From contig CAIKZO010000003.1 in NCBI GenBank assembly GCA_903832005.1, positions 1 to 64,000 of the forward strand: 64,000 nt of DNA, written 5' to 3'. Shown here one piece after another: positions 7,803-16,345 of this stretch. The stretch's first letter is position 1. Each line of letters starts with the position of its first letter. Under the pieces are notes generated by a model that searched no databases, had not been told where the DNA came from, and saw nothing but the letters and a program-made list of their open reading frames with translations. This stretch comes from Enhydrobacter aerosaccus (lineage in GTDB: Bacteria > Pseudomonadota > Alphaproteobacteria > Reyranellales > Reyranellaceae). A program made the translations under genes and the position numbers.

Positions 7803-8128
7803 CACGCCATACCGTCGAGTTGACCGAGGACGCCCTCTTCGATCTCGACGACATCGCCGACTACACCGGCACGCACGACAGCCCAGAGCGGGCCGAGCAT
7901 GTGGCCCGAGGCATCGAGAAGGCCTGCGAATCGCTAGCCCTCTTTCCCAATCGAGGCGCTTATCCGCGCGAATTGCTGGAGCTTGGCTTCCGCCAGTTCC
8001 GCGAAGTGCATTTCAAGCCGTATCGCGTCATCTATCGTGTCTATGAACGCAAAGTCGTCGTGTTCCTCATAGCGGACGGTCGTCGTGACATGCAGAGGCT
8101 GCTGACCTCGCGCGTGCTCGGCGCCTAG
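7799..8128 (+). CDS. type II toxin, RelE/ParE superfamily
   Basis: A 109-aa RelE/ParE-fold toxin starting with a GTG that overlaps the antitoxin stop. The family core is clear: LTEDALFDLDDIADYTGTH, GIEKACESLALFPNRGAYPREL, FRQFREVHFKPYRVIYRV and VVVFLIADGRRDMQRLL. The pattern YRVIYRV plus the final GRRDMQ is closer to ParE-like proteins than to RelE, so either gyrase poisoning or mRNA cleavage is possible. The frame and key arginines are intact, so it is probably functional. Confidence 0.88.
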   Translation: MTRHTVELTEDALFDLDDIADYTGTHDSPERAEHVARGIEKACESLALFPNRGAYPRELLELGFRQFREVHFKPYRVIYRVYERKVVVFLIADGRRDMQRLLTSRVLGA

Positions 8129-8142
8129 GCTATTGCTTCGAC

Positions 8143-9315
8143 ATGCTTCCACTATCCGACACGCTCGTCCTCGACCTCACGCAAGTCATCGCCGGCCCGA
8201 CCGCCGGCCAGATCCTGGGCGACATGGGCGCCGACGTGATCAAGGTCGAGCCCCTGAACGGCGAGCACTTCCGGCCGCACTTCGGCGGCGCCTGGGTACC
8301 CTCGATGAACCGCAACAAGCGCGGCCTGGCGCTCGACCTGCGCAACGAAGGCGCGCGCGACATCCTGATGCGCCTCGTGCACAAGGCCGACGTCTTCATG
8401 GAGGCCTTCACGCCCGGCGTGATCGACAAGCTGGGCTTCGGCTGGGACACCGTGTCGAAGGAGAACCCGCGCTGCGTCTATGCCTCGATCTCGGGCTACG
8501 GCCAGACCGGGCCCTATTCGCATCGCGCCGGCTACGATCCCTGCATCCAGGCGGAGATCGGCCTGATGGACGCGACCGGCCCGTACCAGGGTGAGATGTG
8601 CCGGGTCGGCACCGCGCCGATCGACTATTCGACGGGCCTCGCCTGCGCGAGCGGCATCGCTTTCGCGTTGCTCCATCGCCACAAGACCGGCAAGGGCCAG
8701 CGGCTCGACCTGTCGTTGTTCGATGTCGGCATGCACCTGATGAGCCACTGGATCACCAACCACGGGCTGACCGGCGAGAACCCGGAGCGCATGGGCACGT
8801 CGAACACCATCCTCTGTCCGCTACGCGTGTTCCCGACCAAGACGCAGCCGGTGTTCGTGGCCGGCACCAACGACGCCTTCTGGAAACTCCTGTGCACCGC
8901 GCTCGGCCGGGCTGACTGGCTGGCCGATCCGCGCTTCACCACGAACAAGGACAGGGTCGCCCACCGCGCGATCCTCGAGCCGATGATCGAGGCCTATTTC
9001 CTCCAGTTCACCGCCGACGAACTGCTCGACAGACTCATTCCCGCCGGCATGCCCTGCTCGGCCGCCTACAAGGTGAGCGACGTGGTGGCCAATCCGCACA
9101 CGGCGGCCCGCGGCTCGGTCCTTGAAGTCGACTATCCCGGCCTCGGCACCATCAAGTCCGCAGCCAACCCGATCAAACTGTCCGAGGTGCCGCCCGGCGT
9201 ACGGCGCAAGTCGCCGATGGTCGGCCAGCACACCGCCGAGATCATGCGCGAGTTGGGCTACAGCGATGCCGAGATCGCGGCCCTGAAGGACGCCGAGGCG
9301 ATCAACTTGGGCTAG
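8143..9315 (+). CDS. CaiB/BaiF class III CoA-transferase
   Basis: A 390-aa family III CoA-transferase that moves CoA between carboxylic acids. The N-terminus VLDLTQVIAGPTAGQILGDMGADVIKVE is the CoA-binding Rossmann part, NRNKRGLALDL and GYGQTGPYSHRAGYDP follow, and the Asp in APIDYSTG (about residue 161) aligns with the catalytic Asp169 of formyl-CoA transferase. It ends 9 bases before the HDAC-like gene, in a likely operon. The actual acid pair is not predictable. Confidence 0.9.
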   Translation: MLPLSDTLVLDLTQVIAGPTAGQILGDMGADVIKVEPLNGEHFRPHFGGAWVPSMNRNKRGLALDLRNEGARDILMRLVHKADVFMEAFTPGVIDKLGFGWDTVSKENPRCVYASISGYGQTGPYSHRAGYDPCIQAEIGLMDATGPYQGEMCRVGTAPIDYSTGLACASGIAFALLHRHKTGKGQRLDLSLFDVGMHLMSHWITNHGLTGENPERMGTSNTILCPLRVFPTKTQPVFVAGTNDAFWKLLCTALGRADWLADPRFTTNKDRVAHRAILEPMIEAYFLQFTADELLDRLIPAGMPCSAAYKVSDVVANPHTAARGSVLEVDYPGLGTIKSAANPIKLSEVPPGVRRKSPMVGQHTAEIMRELGYSDAEIAALKDAEAINLG

Positions 9316-9324
9316 GCTCGTGGC

Positions 9325-10353
9325 ATGAAAATCATCTACTCCGACAAGCACGCCCAGCACGATCCGCAGACCTTCATCGTGCGCGGCGTGAAGCAGCGCA
9401 GCGCCGAGCAGCCCGAGCGCGCCACCCGCCTTCTTGCCGCGGCCCAGGGCGCGGGCCACGCGATCCACGCGCCCAAGAGCTACGGGATCGCACCGGCCGC
9501 ATCAGTGCACACGCCCGAGTATCTCGACTTCCTGCAGATCGCCGCGCGCGAATGGGCGAAGCTGCCGGGCGCCGCCCCTGAGGTCGTGCCCAACATGCAT
9601 CCGGCGCGGGCGCATGCGTCCTACCCCAAGGCGCTGGTGGGCCGCGCCGGCTGGCACCAGGCCGACATGGGCTGCCCGATCGGCCCGCACACATGGGATG
9701 CGGCACTGGCCTCGTCCGAAGTCGCAACCACGGCGGCCGACCTCGTGCTGGGCGGCGCGCGCGAGGCCTATGCGCTGTGTCGGCCGCCCGGCCATCACGC
9801 CTTTGCCGACATGGCGGGCGGCTTCTGCTTTTTGAACAACAGCGCGATCGCCGCCCAGCATCTGCGCGGCAAACATCAGCGCGTGGCGATCTTCGATGTC
9901 GATGTGCATCACGGCAACGGCACGCAAGGCATCTTCTACGACCGCGACGACGTGCTGACCGTCTCGATCCACGCCGATCCGGCGCATTACTACCCGTACT
10001 TCTGGGGCAATGCGCACGAGCACGGTGCCGGCAAAGGCGAAGGCTTCAACCTCAACCTGCCGCAGTCATTGGGTTCCGGCGATGCGCCGTGGCTCGCGGC
10101 CGGCGACACGGCGCTCGCCCGCATCAGGGAATTCGCGCCGACCGCACTGGTCGTGGCGCTCGGCCTCGACGCCAGCGAGAGCGATCCGCTGCAGGGGCTG
10201 AAAGTCACCGGCGCCGGCTTCCATGCCATGGCGAAGAAGATCGCGAGCCTCGGCCTGCCGACAGTGCTTGTGCAGGAAGGCGGCTATCTCAGCGACGATC
10301 TGGGCCACAACCTCGTCCAGTTTCTGGCTGGCTTCGAGGCAGGCCGCGCGTAA
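9325..10353 (+). CDS. histone deacetylase-like amidohydrolase (acetylpolyamine amidohydrolase type)
   Basis: A 342-aa arginase/deacetylase-fold zinc enzyme. The catalytic motifs are intact: RPPGHHA (residues 153-159, His pair), FDVDVHHGNGTQGIFYDRDD (zinc Asp/His near 191-195) and ALGLDASESDP with the distal zinc Asp. Bacterial members remove acetyl groups from polyamines or similar small amides. It sits between a CoA-transferase and a pyruvate oxidase, so released acetate could feed those reactions; this link is inference. Start ATG follows GGCTCGTGGC with no strong Shine-Dalgarno, consistent with read-through from upstream. Confidence 0.9.
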   Translation: MKIIYSDKHAQHDPQTFIVRGVKQRSAEQPERATRLLAAAQGAGHAIHAPKSYGIAPAASVHTPEYLDFLQIAAREWAKLPGAAPEVVPNMHPARAHASYPKALVGRAGWHQADMGCPIGPHTWDAALASSEVATTAADLVLGGAREAYALCRPPGHHAFADMAGGFCFLNNSAIAAQHLRGKHQRVAIFDVDVHHGNGTQGIFYDRDDVLTVSIHADPAHYYPYFWGNAHEHGAGKGEGFNLNLPQSLGSGDAPWLAAGDTALARIREFAPTALVVALGLDASESDPLQGLKVTGAGFHAMAKKIASLGLPTVLVQEGGYLSDDLGHNLVQFLAGFEAGRA

Positions 10354-10383
10354 AGTCCGGGCTCCTCTTACAGGAGCTCGCAT

Positions 10384-12105
10384 ATGGCACGCACCGGCGC
10401 CGACCTGATCACGGAAACCCTGATGGTCGCGGGCGTGACGCGCGTCTATGGCGTAGCCGGCGACTCGCTGAACGGCTTCACCGATTCGCTGCGCCGGAAC
10501 GAGCAGATCGAATGGATCCACATGCGCAACGAGGAGGCCGGCGCCTTTGCCGCCGGCGCCGAGGCGCATCTGACGGGCGAGCTGGCGGTCTGCGCCGGCA
10601 GCTGCGGCCCCGGCAACCTCCACCTGATCAACGGCCTGTTCGACTGCCACCGCAGCCGCGTGCCCGTGCTGGCGATCGCGGCCCACATCCCGAGCGCGGA
10701 GATCGGCAGCAGCTACTTCCAGGCGACGCATCCCGAGAACCTGTTCGTCGAGTGCTCGCACTATGTCGAGCTGGTCTCCAACATCGAGCACCTGCCGCGC
10801 ATCCTCGAGAAGGCGATCCGGATCGCCGTCGCCAAACGCGGCGTGGCCGTCGTCGTGATCCCAGGCGACGTCGCCCTCAAGACGACCGACGCCAAGGCTC
10901 CCAAGTGGGTGGCGCCCAAGGCGCCGGTCGTGCGTCCTGACGACAAGGACATCGATGCGCTGGCCGCCCTCCTCAATGCCGGCAAGAAAGTCACGCTGAT
11001 GTGCGGCGCGGGCTGCGCCGGCGCCCATCCGCTGGTGACCGAGCTGGCGCGCACGCTCTCCGCCCCCGCCGTGCATGCGCTGCGCGGCAAGGAGCATGTC
11101 GAGTACGACAATCCCTACGACGTCGGCATGACCGGCCTGATCGGCTTCTCGTCGGGCTACGCCGCGATGAAGGAGTGCGACACGCTGCTGCTGCTGGGCA
11201 CCGACTTCCCCTACCGGCAGTTCTATCCGGAGCAGGCCAAGATCGCGCAGATCGACATCCGCGCAGAGAGCCTGGGCAATCGCTGCCATATCGACCTCGG
11301 TGTGGTGGGCGATGTCGGCGCGACGCTTGTGGCGCTACTGCCAAAACTCAAGATCAAGGGCGACCGGAGTTTCCTCGACCAGGCGCTGGCGCATTACCGC
11401 AAGGCACGCGACGGGCTCGACAAGCTGGCCGAGAACAAGCCGGGCAGCGATAAAATCCATCCGCAGTACCTGGCGCGGCTGGTGAGCGAACTGGCCGACG
11501 ACGACGCGATCTTCACGTGCGATGTCGGCACGCCCACCGTCTGGGCCGCGCGCTATCTCAAGATGAACGGCAAGCGCCGGCTGATCGGCTCGTTCAACCA
11601 CGGCTCGATGGCCAATGCCATGCTGCAGGCGATCGGCGCCCAGGCCTCGCACAAGGGCCGCCAGGTGATCTCGATGTCGGGCGACGGCGGCTTCACCATG
11701 ATGATGGGCGACTTCGTCAGCCTCACCCAGCTTGGCTTGCCGGTGAAAGTGATCGTGCTCAACAACGGCACCTTGGGCTTCGTCGAGCTGGAGATGAAGG
11801 CCGGTGGCTTCCTCGACACCGCTGTCGATCTCAAGAACCCGAACTTCGCCGCGATGGCCGAGGCAATGGGCATCAAGGGCATCAGGGTCGAGGATCCGCA
11901 GAAGCTGGACGGCGCGCTGCGTGAGGCGCTGGCGCACAAGGGGCCCGTGCTGGTCGATGTCGTAAGCGCGCGCCAGGAACTGGTGATGCCGCCCAAGACG
12001 ACGCCCGAGGAGGCCTATCACTTCGGCCTGTTCGCCCTGAAGGCGGTGATGGACGGCCGCGCCACCCAGCTAATCGACCTCGCCCGCACCAATCTCCGGA
12101 TCTGA
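10384..12105 (+). CDS. poxB: ThDP-dependent pyruvate dehydrogenase (quinone)/pyruvate oxidase, PoxB-like
   Basis: A 573-aa three-domain ThDP enzyme. The N-terminal pyrimidine domain has [16 protein letters not shown] with the activating Glu in [13 protein letters not shown] (about residue 50); the central FAD/CoA-type domain follows; the C-terminal domain has the Mg/ThDP motif from [13 protein letters not shown] to LNN. AGGAG lies 8 bases before the ATG. PoxB decarboxylates pyruvate to acetate and CO2 and passes electrons to ubiquinone at the membrane surface. The PoxB lipid-binding C-terminal helix is not obvious, so a related oxidase remains possible. Confidence 0.85.
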   Translation: MARTGADLITETLMVAGVTRVYGVAGDSLNGFTDSLRRNEQIEWIHMRNEEAGAFAAGAEAHLTGELAVCAGSCGPGNLHLINGLFDCHRSRVPVLAIAAHIPSAEIGSSYFQATHPENLFVECSHYVELVSNIEHLPRILEKAIRIAVAKRGVAVVVIPGDVALKTTDAKAPKWVAPKAPVVRPDDKDIDALAALLNAGKKVTLMCGAGCAGAHPLVTELARTLSAPAVHALRGKEHVEYDNPYDVGMTGLIGFSSGYAAMKECDTLLLLGTDFPYRQFYPEQAKIAQIDIRAESLGNRCHIDLGVVGDVGATLVALLPKLKIKGDRSFLDQALAHYRKARDGLDKLAENKPGSDKIHPQYLARLVSELADDDAIFTCDVGTPTVWAARYLKMNGKRRLIGSFNHGSMANAMLQAIGAQASHKGRQVISMSGDGGFTMMMGDFVSLTQLGLPVKVIVLNNGTLGFVELEMKAGGFLDTAVDLKNPNFAAMAEAMGIKGIRVEDPQKLDGALREALAHKGPVLVDVVSARQELVMPPKTTPEEAYHFGLFALKAVMDGRATQLIDLARTNLRI

Positions 12106-12130
12106 CCCCAGCTTTCTGCCGGACTCCTGC

Positions 12131-12158
12131 TTGATCCAGTCCTTTGGGCTTTTAAAGT
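12131..12158 (+). promoter_or_regulatory. candidate promoter of the fadR-rpiB-ABC operon
   Basis: TTGATC (12131-12136) and TAAAGT (12153-12158) are spaced by 16 bases and resemble a sigma-70 promoter. The -10 element runs into the palindromic operator, so a bound regulator would block polymerase. Confidence 0.4.
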
Positions 12159-12169
12159 GGTCAGACCAC
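12157..12169. promoter_or_regulatory. FadR-type palindromic operator
   Basis: GTGGTCAGACCAC is a perfect 6-base inverted repeat around one central base, ending 17 bases upstream of the regulator ATG. Its core TGGTC-A-GACCA fits the TGGT-N3-ACCA pattern bound by GntR regulators of the FadR subfamily. A weaker dyad TTGACC/GGTCCAA follows at 12173-12187. This strongly suggests autoregulation. Confidence 0.65.
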
Positions 12170-12186
12170 GGATTGACCAAGGTCCA

Positions 12187-12951
12187 ATGCTCGACATCAC
12201 ACGGCCAGACACGGAAGAAAGCCAGAGCGGCGCGGCGCGGGTCTTCACCTTCTTCCGCGACCGGCTGCTGTCCGGCGACCTGAAAGCCGGCGACCGGCTG
12301 CTGGCCGAGCGCGAACTCGCGGCGACCCTGAACGTCAGCCGCCCGGTGCTGCGCGAGGCGCTGCGCTCGCTCGCCATGCTCGGCCTGCTCGACATCCAGC
12401 ACGGCCGCGGCGCCTTCGTGCGCAGCGCTGACGCCTCGGTGCTGGGACAGGCGCTGACCTTGTGCCTGGCGCCCGAGCCCAACATCCTCGACGACGTGCT
12501 GCAGGCGCGCATCGCCATCGAGTGCCAGGCCATTCGCCTGGCCTGCGAACGGGCGAGCGAACGCGACCTGCAGGCGATCGCGGCGACCCTCGATACGCTG
12601 GTGAACTCGCTCGACGATCCCGAACGCGGCGGCGAATCCGATTACGCCTTTCACCTCGCGATCGTGCGCGCGAGCGGCAGCGCCTCGCTGATGAAGATCT
12701 ACGAGGCGATCTCGCCGCTCCTGATGCGCAGCCACGTCGAGCGCCGGCGCGACACGTTCCGCGAGCCCGCGATCACCTCGGGCCTAGTCGACGCCCACCG
12801 GCAGGTCTTCCTGGCGCTGGCCGAGCGCGACCCGGATACCGCCGAGCGCCGCCTGCGGGACCATTTCGCGATCGGCGACGATCTGCGCCGCCGCAACCTG
12901 ATCTCCGCCTACCAACCCCATCTCCACCAGGCCAAGAGGAAACGTTCATGA
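12187..12951 (+). CDS. GntR-family transcriptional regulator, FadR subfamily (FCD domain)
   Basis: A 254-aa regulator. The winged HTH (about residues 15-75) contains LLAERELAATLNVSRPVLRE and GRGAFV; the FCD ligand-binding domain follows, with likely metal/ligand residues in SDYAFHLAI, LLMRSHVE and VDAHRQVF. A GTG at 12157 would extend the frame by ten residues but lies inside the palindromic operator, so the ATG at 12187 is preferred. The stop overlaps the rpiB-like start (ATGA), so it probably controls the isomerase and the amino-acid ABC genes that follow, responding to a carboxylic acid or sugar acid. Confidence 0.9.
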   Translation: MLDITRPDTEESQSGAARVFTFFRDRLLSGDLKAGDRLLAERELAATLNVSRPVLREALRSLAMLGLLDIQHGRGAFVRSADASVLGQALTLCLAPEPNILDDVLQARIAIECQAIRLACERASERDLQAIAATLDTLVNSLDDPERGGESDYAFHLAIVRASGSASLMKIYEAISPLLMRSHVERRRDTFREPAITSGLVDAHRQVFLALAERDPDTAERRLRDHFAIGDDLRRRNLISAYQPHLHQAKRKRS

Positions 12952-13394
12952 AGATCGTCGTCGGCTCCGATCACGCGGGCTTCCCCATGAAGGCCGAGCT
13001 GCTCGGCTTTCTGCGCGAGCGCGGCCACGAAATCCTGGATGTCGGCTCGCACGATCCCAATCCGGTCGATTTTCCCGACATCGCGCGCCAGGTGGCCGCC
13101 GCCATCACGTTGGGCAAGGCCGAGCGCGGCCTGATGATCTGCGGCACCGGCGTCGGCGCCTCGATCGGCGCCAACAAGATGAAGGGCATCCGGGCCGCTG
13201 TCTGCCACGACGTGCATTCGGCGCACCAGTGCGTCGAGCACGACGACGTCAACGTCATGTGCATCGGCGCCCAGATCGTGGGTCCCTGGCTCGCCAAGGA
13301 CCTGATCGCGGCCTACCTCGATGCCAAATTCTCGACCGCGGAGGAGTTCCGTCGGCGCGTCGCCAAGCTCGCCGACATGGATGCAGAACGCTAG
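12948..13394 (+). CDS. rpiB: RpiB/LacAB-family sugar-phosphate isomerase
   Basis: A 148-aa RpiB-fold isomerase interconverting aldose and ketose phosphates. Active-site features are intact: GSDHAGFPMK at the N-terminus, the catalytic Cys in GLMICGTGVGASIGANK (Cys65) and the CHDVHSAHQCVEHDDVNVM stretch with the ring-opening histidines. The ATG overlaps the regulator stop by ATGA. Its place between a FadR-type regulator and a polar amino-acid importer suggests a specific sugar-phosphate substrate rather than the housekeeping ribose-5-phosphate step, but that is inference. Confidence 0.88.
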   Translation: MKIVVGSDHAGFPMKAELLGFLRERGHEILDVGSHDPNPVDFPDIARQVAAAITLGKAERGLMICGTGVGASIGANKMKGIRAAVCHDVHSAHQCVEHDDVNVMCIGAQIVGPWLAKDLIAAYLDAKFSTAEEFRRRVAKLADMDAER

Positions 13395-13438
13395 ACTTCA
13401 AGAAACAAGACTTCAAAAAACGATAACTGGAGGAAACG

Positions 13439-14233
13439 ATGAAAAGAACGATGACCGCACTCGCCTTCGCCGTGGTCGCAATGATCGGCGTCAGCCATGT
13501 CGCGCAGGCCGATGCGCTCGACGACATCAAGAAGTCGGGCAAGATCCGCATCGCCATCGATCTCGGCGTGCCGCCCTACGGCATGACCGATGCCCAGATG
13601 CAGCCGACCGGCCTCGACGTCGAGACCGCTCAATTGCTGGCCAAGGACCTCGGCCTGCAGTTCGAGCACGTGCCGACGACCGGCGCGTCGCGCATCCCGG
13701 CGCTGCAGACCGGCAAGGCCGATCTCGTGATCTCGAGCCTGTCCTACACGGCCGAACGCGCCAAGGTGATAGACTTCTCCCAGGGTTACGCCGTGCTGCG
13801 CACCGTGATCGCCGCCACCAAGACCACCGGCGTCCACAAGCTCGCCGACCTCGACGGCAAGACCGTGGGCACCGTGCGCGGCACCACGCACGACACCCAG
13901 CTCACCAAGGAAGGCCCCAAGGGCATGAAGCTGGTGCGCTACGAGGACGACGCGACCGAGGGCCAGGCCTTCCTGAGCGGCCAGGTCGACATCTTCTCGA
14001 CCGCCGAAATGATCGTGCCGCAGCTCGACAAGAAGAACCCGGCGCGCCAGGTCGAGATCAAGTTCGTACTCGACAACTTCAAGCTCTGCATCGGCGTGAA
14101 GAAGGGCGAGGAGCGGCTGCTGGCCGAGGTCAACAAATGGATCCTGGCCAATATCGGCAACGGCAAGTTGAACGCCCTCAACAAGAAGTACTTCGGCAGC
14201 GACTTGCCTGACCTCATCGTCAAGCAGCAGTAA
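13439..14233 (+). CDS. polar amino-acid ABC transporter substrate-binding protein
   Basis: A 264-aa periplasmic binding protein of the SBP_bac_3 family. The signal peptide MKRTMTALAFAVVAMIGVS ends at AQA; the mature domain starts with IKKSGKIRIAIDLGVPPYG and contains DVETAQLLAKDLGL and GKADLVISSLSYTAERA. The usual amino-acid carboxylate Arg is in the GASRIPAL segment. GGAGGAAACG precedes the ATG. It is the first gene of a complete four-gene importer continuing to 16345. Specificity cannot be set from the sequence; basic or acidic amino acids, or an opine-like compound, are possible. Confidence 0.92.
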   Translation: MKRTMTALAFAVVAMIGVSHVAQADALDDIKKSGKIRIAIDLGVPPYGMTDAQMQPTGLDVETAQLLAKDLGLQFEHVPTTGASRIPALQTGKADLVISSLSYTAERAKVIDFSQGYAVLRTVIAATKTTGVHKLADLDGKTVGTVRGTTHDTQLTKEGPKGMKLVRYEDDATEGQAFLSGQVDIFSTAEMIVPQLDKKNPARQVEIKFVLDNFKLCIGVKKGEERLLAEVNKWILANIGNGKLNALNKKYFGSDLPDLIVKQQ

Positions 14234-14273
14234 GGCACTCCTGAAGGTCGGCGGCTGAGCGGCAGGCTGGGCT

Positions 14274-14957
14274 ATGTCCTATCAGTTCGACTTCTCGTTC
14301 CTGGCGGAGCGATGGCCCGATTTCGTGTCGGGCGCATGGCTCACCGTCCAGCTCACCTTGCTGTCGATCGCCTTCGGCTTCGCGGTCGGCACGGTCTGCG
14401 CGTTGATCCGTGTCTACGGCAGCCCGCTGCTGCGCCGGCCGGTCGGTTTCTACGTCGAGCTGATCCGCAACACGCCGCTGCTGGTCCAGATCTTCATCGT
14501 CTATTTCGGCCTCTCCAGCCTCGGGCTGAAGCTCTCCGCGGAAACGTCCGCAGTTATCGCGCTGGTCGTCAACATGGGCGCCTACACGACCGAGATCATG
14601 CGGGCCGGCATCCAGTCGATCCAGCGCACGCAGCTCGAGGCCGCCGATTGCCTCGGCCTCACCCGCCTGCAGACCATCCTTCATGTCGTGCTGCTGCCAG
14701 CGATGGAGCGCGTCTACCCCGCGCTGTCGAGCCAGTTCGTGCTGCTGATGCTGGCCTCCTCCATCACCTCGCAGATCTCGGCCGAGGAGCTGACCGCCGT
14801 CGCCAACAACGTGCAGTCCGATACCTATCGCAGCTTCGAGGTCTATATCGTCGTGGCCGTGGTCTATCTCGCCCTCTCGGTGCTCTATCGCTTCGGCTTC
14901 TGGGCGGTCGGCCTCGTGCTGTTCGCGCGCAAGCGCAAGCTGCGGACCGCGTTGTGA
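14274..14957 (+). CDS. amino-acid ABC transporter permease (HisM/GlnP type)
   Basis: A 227-aa permease of the His/Glu/Gln/Arg/opine family (HEAT). It has about five membrane segments; the N-terminal GAWLTVQLTLLSIAFGFAVG and VELIRNTPLLVQIFIVYFGL are family signatures, and the EAA loop is LEAADCLGLTRLQTI. It lies 40 bases after the binding protein and 10 before the second permease. The two permeases form the heterodimeric channel driven by the ATPase at 15602. Confidence 0.92.
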   Translation: MSYQFDFSFLAERWPDFVSGAWLTVQLTLLSIAFGFAVGTVCALIRVYGSPLLRRPVGFYVELIRNTPLLVQIFIVYFGLSSLGLKLSAETSAVIALVVNMGAYTTEIMRAGIQSIQRTQLEAADCLGLTRLQTILHVVLLPAMERVYPALSSQFVLLMLASSITSQISAEELTAVANNVQSDTYRSFEVYIVVAVVYLALSVLYRFGFWAVGLVLFARKRKLRTAL

Positions 14958-14967
14958 GTCGCCTGCG

Positions 14968-15615
14968 ATGATCCAGCTCAACGCCAACCATTTCATCTAC
15001 CTGCTGATGGCCGCCGAGTGGACGTTGCTGCTGTCGCTGATCGCCTTCGCAGGCGGCGCGCTGGTCGGCCTGCCGGTGGCGCTGATGCGCGTCTCGCGGT
15101 TCGCGGCGCTGCGCATCCTGGCCAGCGGCTACATCCAGCTCATCCAGGGCACGCCGCTGCTGATCATCCTGTTCCTGTCCTACTTTGGCCTCGGCATCCT
15201 GGGCTTCAAGCTGGCGCCCCTGGTCGCCGCCGGCCTCGGGCTGACGCTCTATGCCGCGGCGTTCCTGGGCGAGATCTGGCGCGGCTGCATCGAGGCCGTG
15301 CCGCGTACCCAGTGGGAGGCCTCCGATTGCCTCGGGCTCAACCGCTTCCATCAGTACGCCTATGTGGTGCTGCCGCAGGCGATGCGCATCGCCATCCCGC
15401 CGACGGTCGGCTTCATGGTGCAGATCGTGAAGAACACCTCGCTCGCCTCGGTGATCGGCTTCGTCGAACTCGCGCGCGCGGGCCAGATCGTCAACAACTC
15501 GACCTTCGAGCCCTTCGTGATCTTCTGCGCCGTCGCCGCCATCTACTTCGCGATGTGCTACCCGCTGTCGCTCGCCGCCCGCCACCTCGAGAGGAAAGCC
15601 CATGTCGGCCGCTGA
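14968..15615 (+). CDS. amino-acid ABC transporter permease (HisQ/GlnP type)
   Basis: A 215-aa second permease. Signatures are EWTLLLSLIAFAGGALVG, the loop YIQLIQGTPLLIILFLSYFG and the EAA motif WEASDCLGLNRFHQY. The last 14 bases overlap the ATPase gene start, indicating translational coupling. About five membrane helices. Function follows from the operon: amino-acid or similar polar solute uptake across the inner membrane. Confidence 0.92.
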   Translation: MIQLNANHFIYLLMAAEWTLLLSLIAFAGGALVGLPVALMRVSRFAALRILASGYIQLIQGTPLLIILFLSYFGLGILGFKLAPLVAAGLGLTLYAAAFLGEIWRGCIEAVPRTQWEASDCLGLNRFHQYAYVVLPQAMRIAIPPTVGFMVQIVKNTSLASVIGFVELARAGQIVNNSTFEPFVIFCAVAAIYFAMCYPLSLAARHLERKAHVGR

Positions 15616-16345
15616 GGCAGTCGTCCGCGTCGCGGATGTGGTCAAGGAATTCGGCGCGCTGCGCGTGCTCGACGGCGTCGGCTTCGACGTGGCGCGCGGC
15701 CAGACCGTGGCGATCGTGGGCCGCAGCGGCTCGGGCAAGAGCACGCTGCTGCGCTGCATCGCCGGGCTCGAGACCGTCCAGGCCGGAACGATCGAAGTCT
15801 GCGGCCACGCGGTCGGCCGGCCGGGAAGTGCCGCCCGTGCCCAGCTGCGGCGCGACGTCGGCATGGTGTTCCAAAGCTACAACCTGTTCCCGCACCTGAC
15901 CGTCGAGCGCAACATCACGCTGGCGCTCAGCCTGGTGAAGAAGCAGCCGAAGGAAGCCGCGCGCGCCAAGTCGGCCGAGGTGCTGGCGCTGGTCGGCCTC
16001 ACCGACAAGACCACCGCCTATCCCGAGCAGCTCTCCGGCGGCCAGCAGCAGCGCGTGGCGATCGCCCGCTCGCTGGCGCTCGAGCCGCAGGTCATGCTGT
16101 TCGACGAAGTGACCTCGGCGCTCGACCCCGAACTCACCGCCGAGGTGCTGGCGGTGATGGAGGATCTCGCCCGGCGCGGCATGACCATGATCACCGTCAC
16201 GCACGAGATGGGCTTCGCGCGCCGGGTCGCCGACCTCGTGGTCTTCATGCACAAGGGCAAGGTGTGGGAGATCGGCCCGACTGCCGAGCTGTTCTCAAAG
16301 CCGCGCACCGCCGAGTTCCGGCAGTTCGTCTCGAGCGAGCTTTAG
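15602..16345 (+). CDS. amino-acid ABC transporter ATP-binding protein (GlnQ/HisP type)
   Basis: A 247-aa cytoplasmic ATPase. Walker A GRSGSGKST is at residues 40-48, Q-loop in VFQSYNLFPHLT, signature LSGGQQQR, Walker B VMLFDEVTSALD and the switch His in TVTHEMGFAR. It completes the importer with the binding protein and two permeases. The stop codon overlaps that of the MBL-fold gene on the opposite strand by four bases, so the two operons are tail to tail with no spacer. Confidence 0.94.
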   Translation: MSAAEAVVRVADVVKEFGALRVLDGVGFDVARGQTVAIVGRSGSGKSTLLRCIAGLETVQAGTIEVCGHAVGRPGSAARAQLRRDVGMVFQSYNLFPHLTVERNITLALSLVKKQPKEAARAKSAEVLALVGLTDKTTAYPEQLSGGQQQRVAIARSLALEPQVMLFDEVTSALDPELTAEVLAVMEDLARRGMTMITVTHEMGFARRVADLVVFMHKGKVWEIGPTAELFSKPRTAEFRQFVSSEL

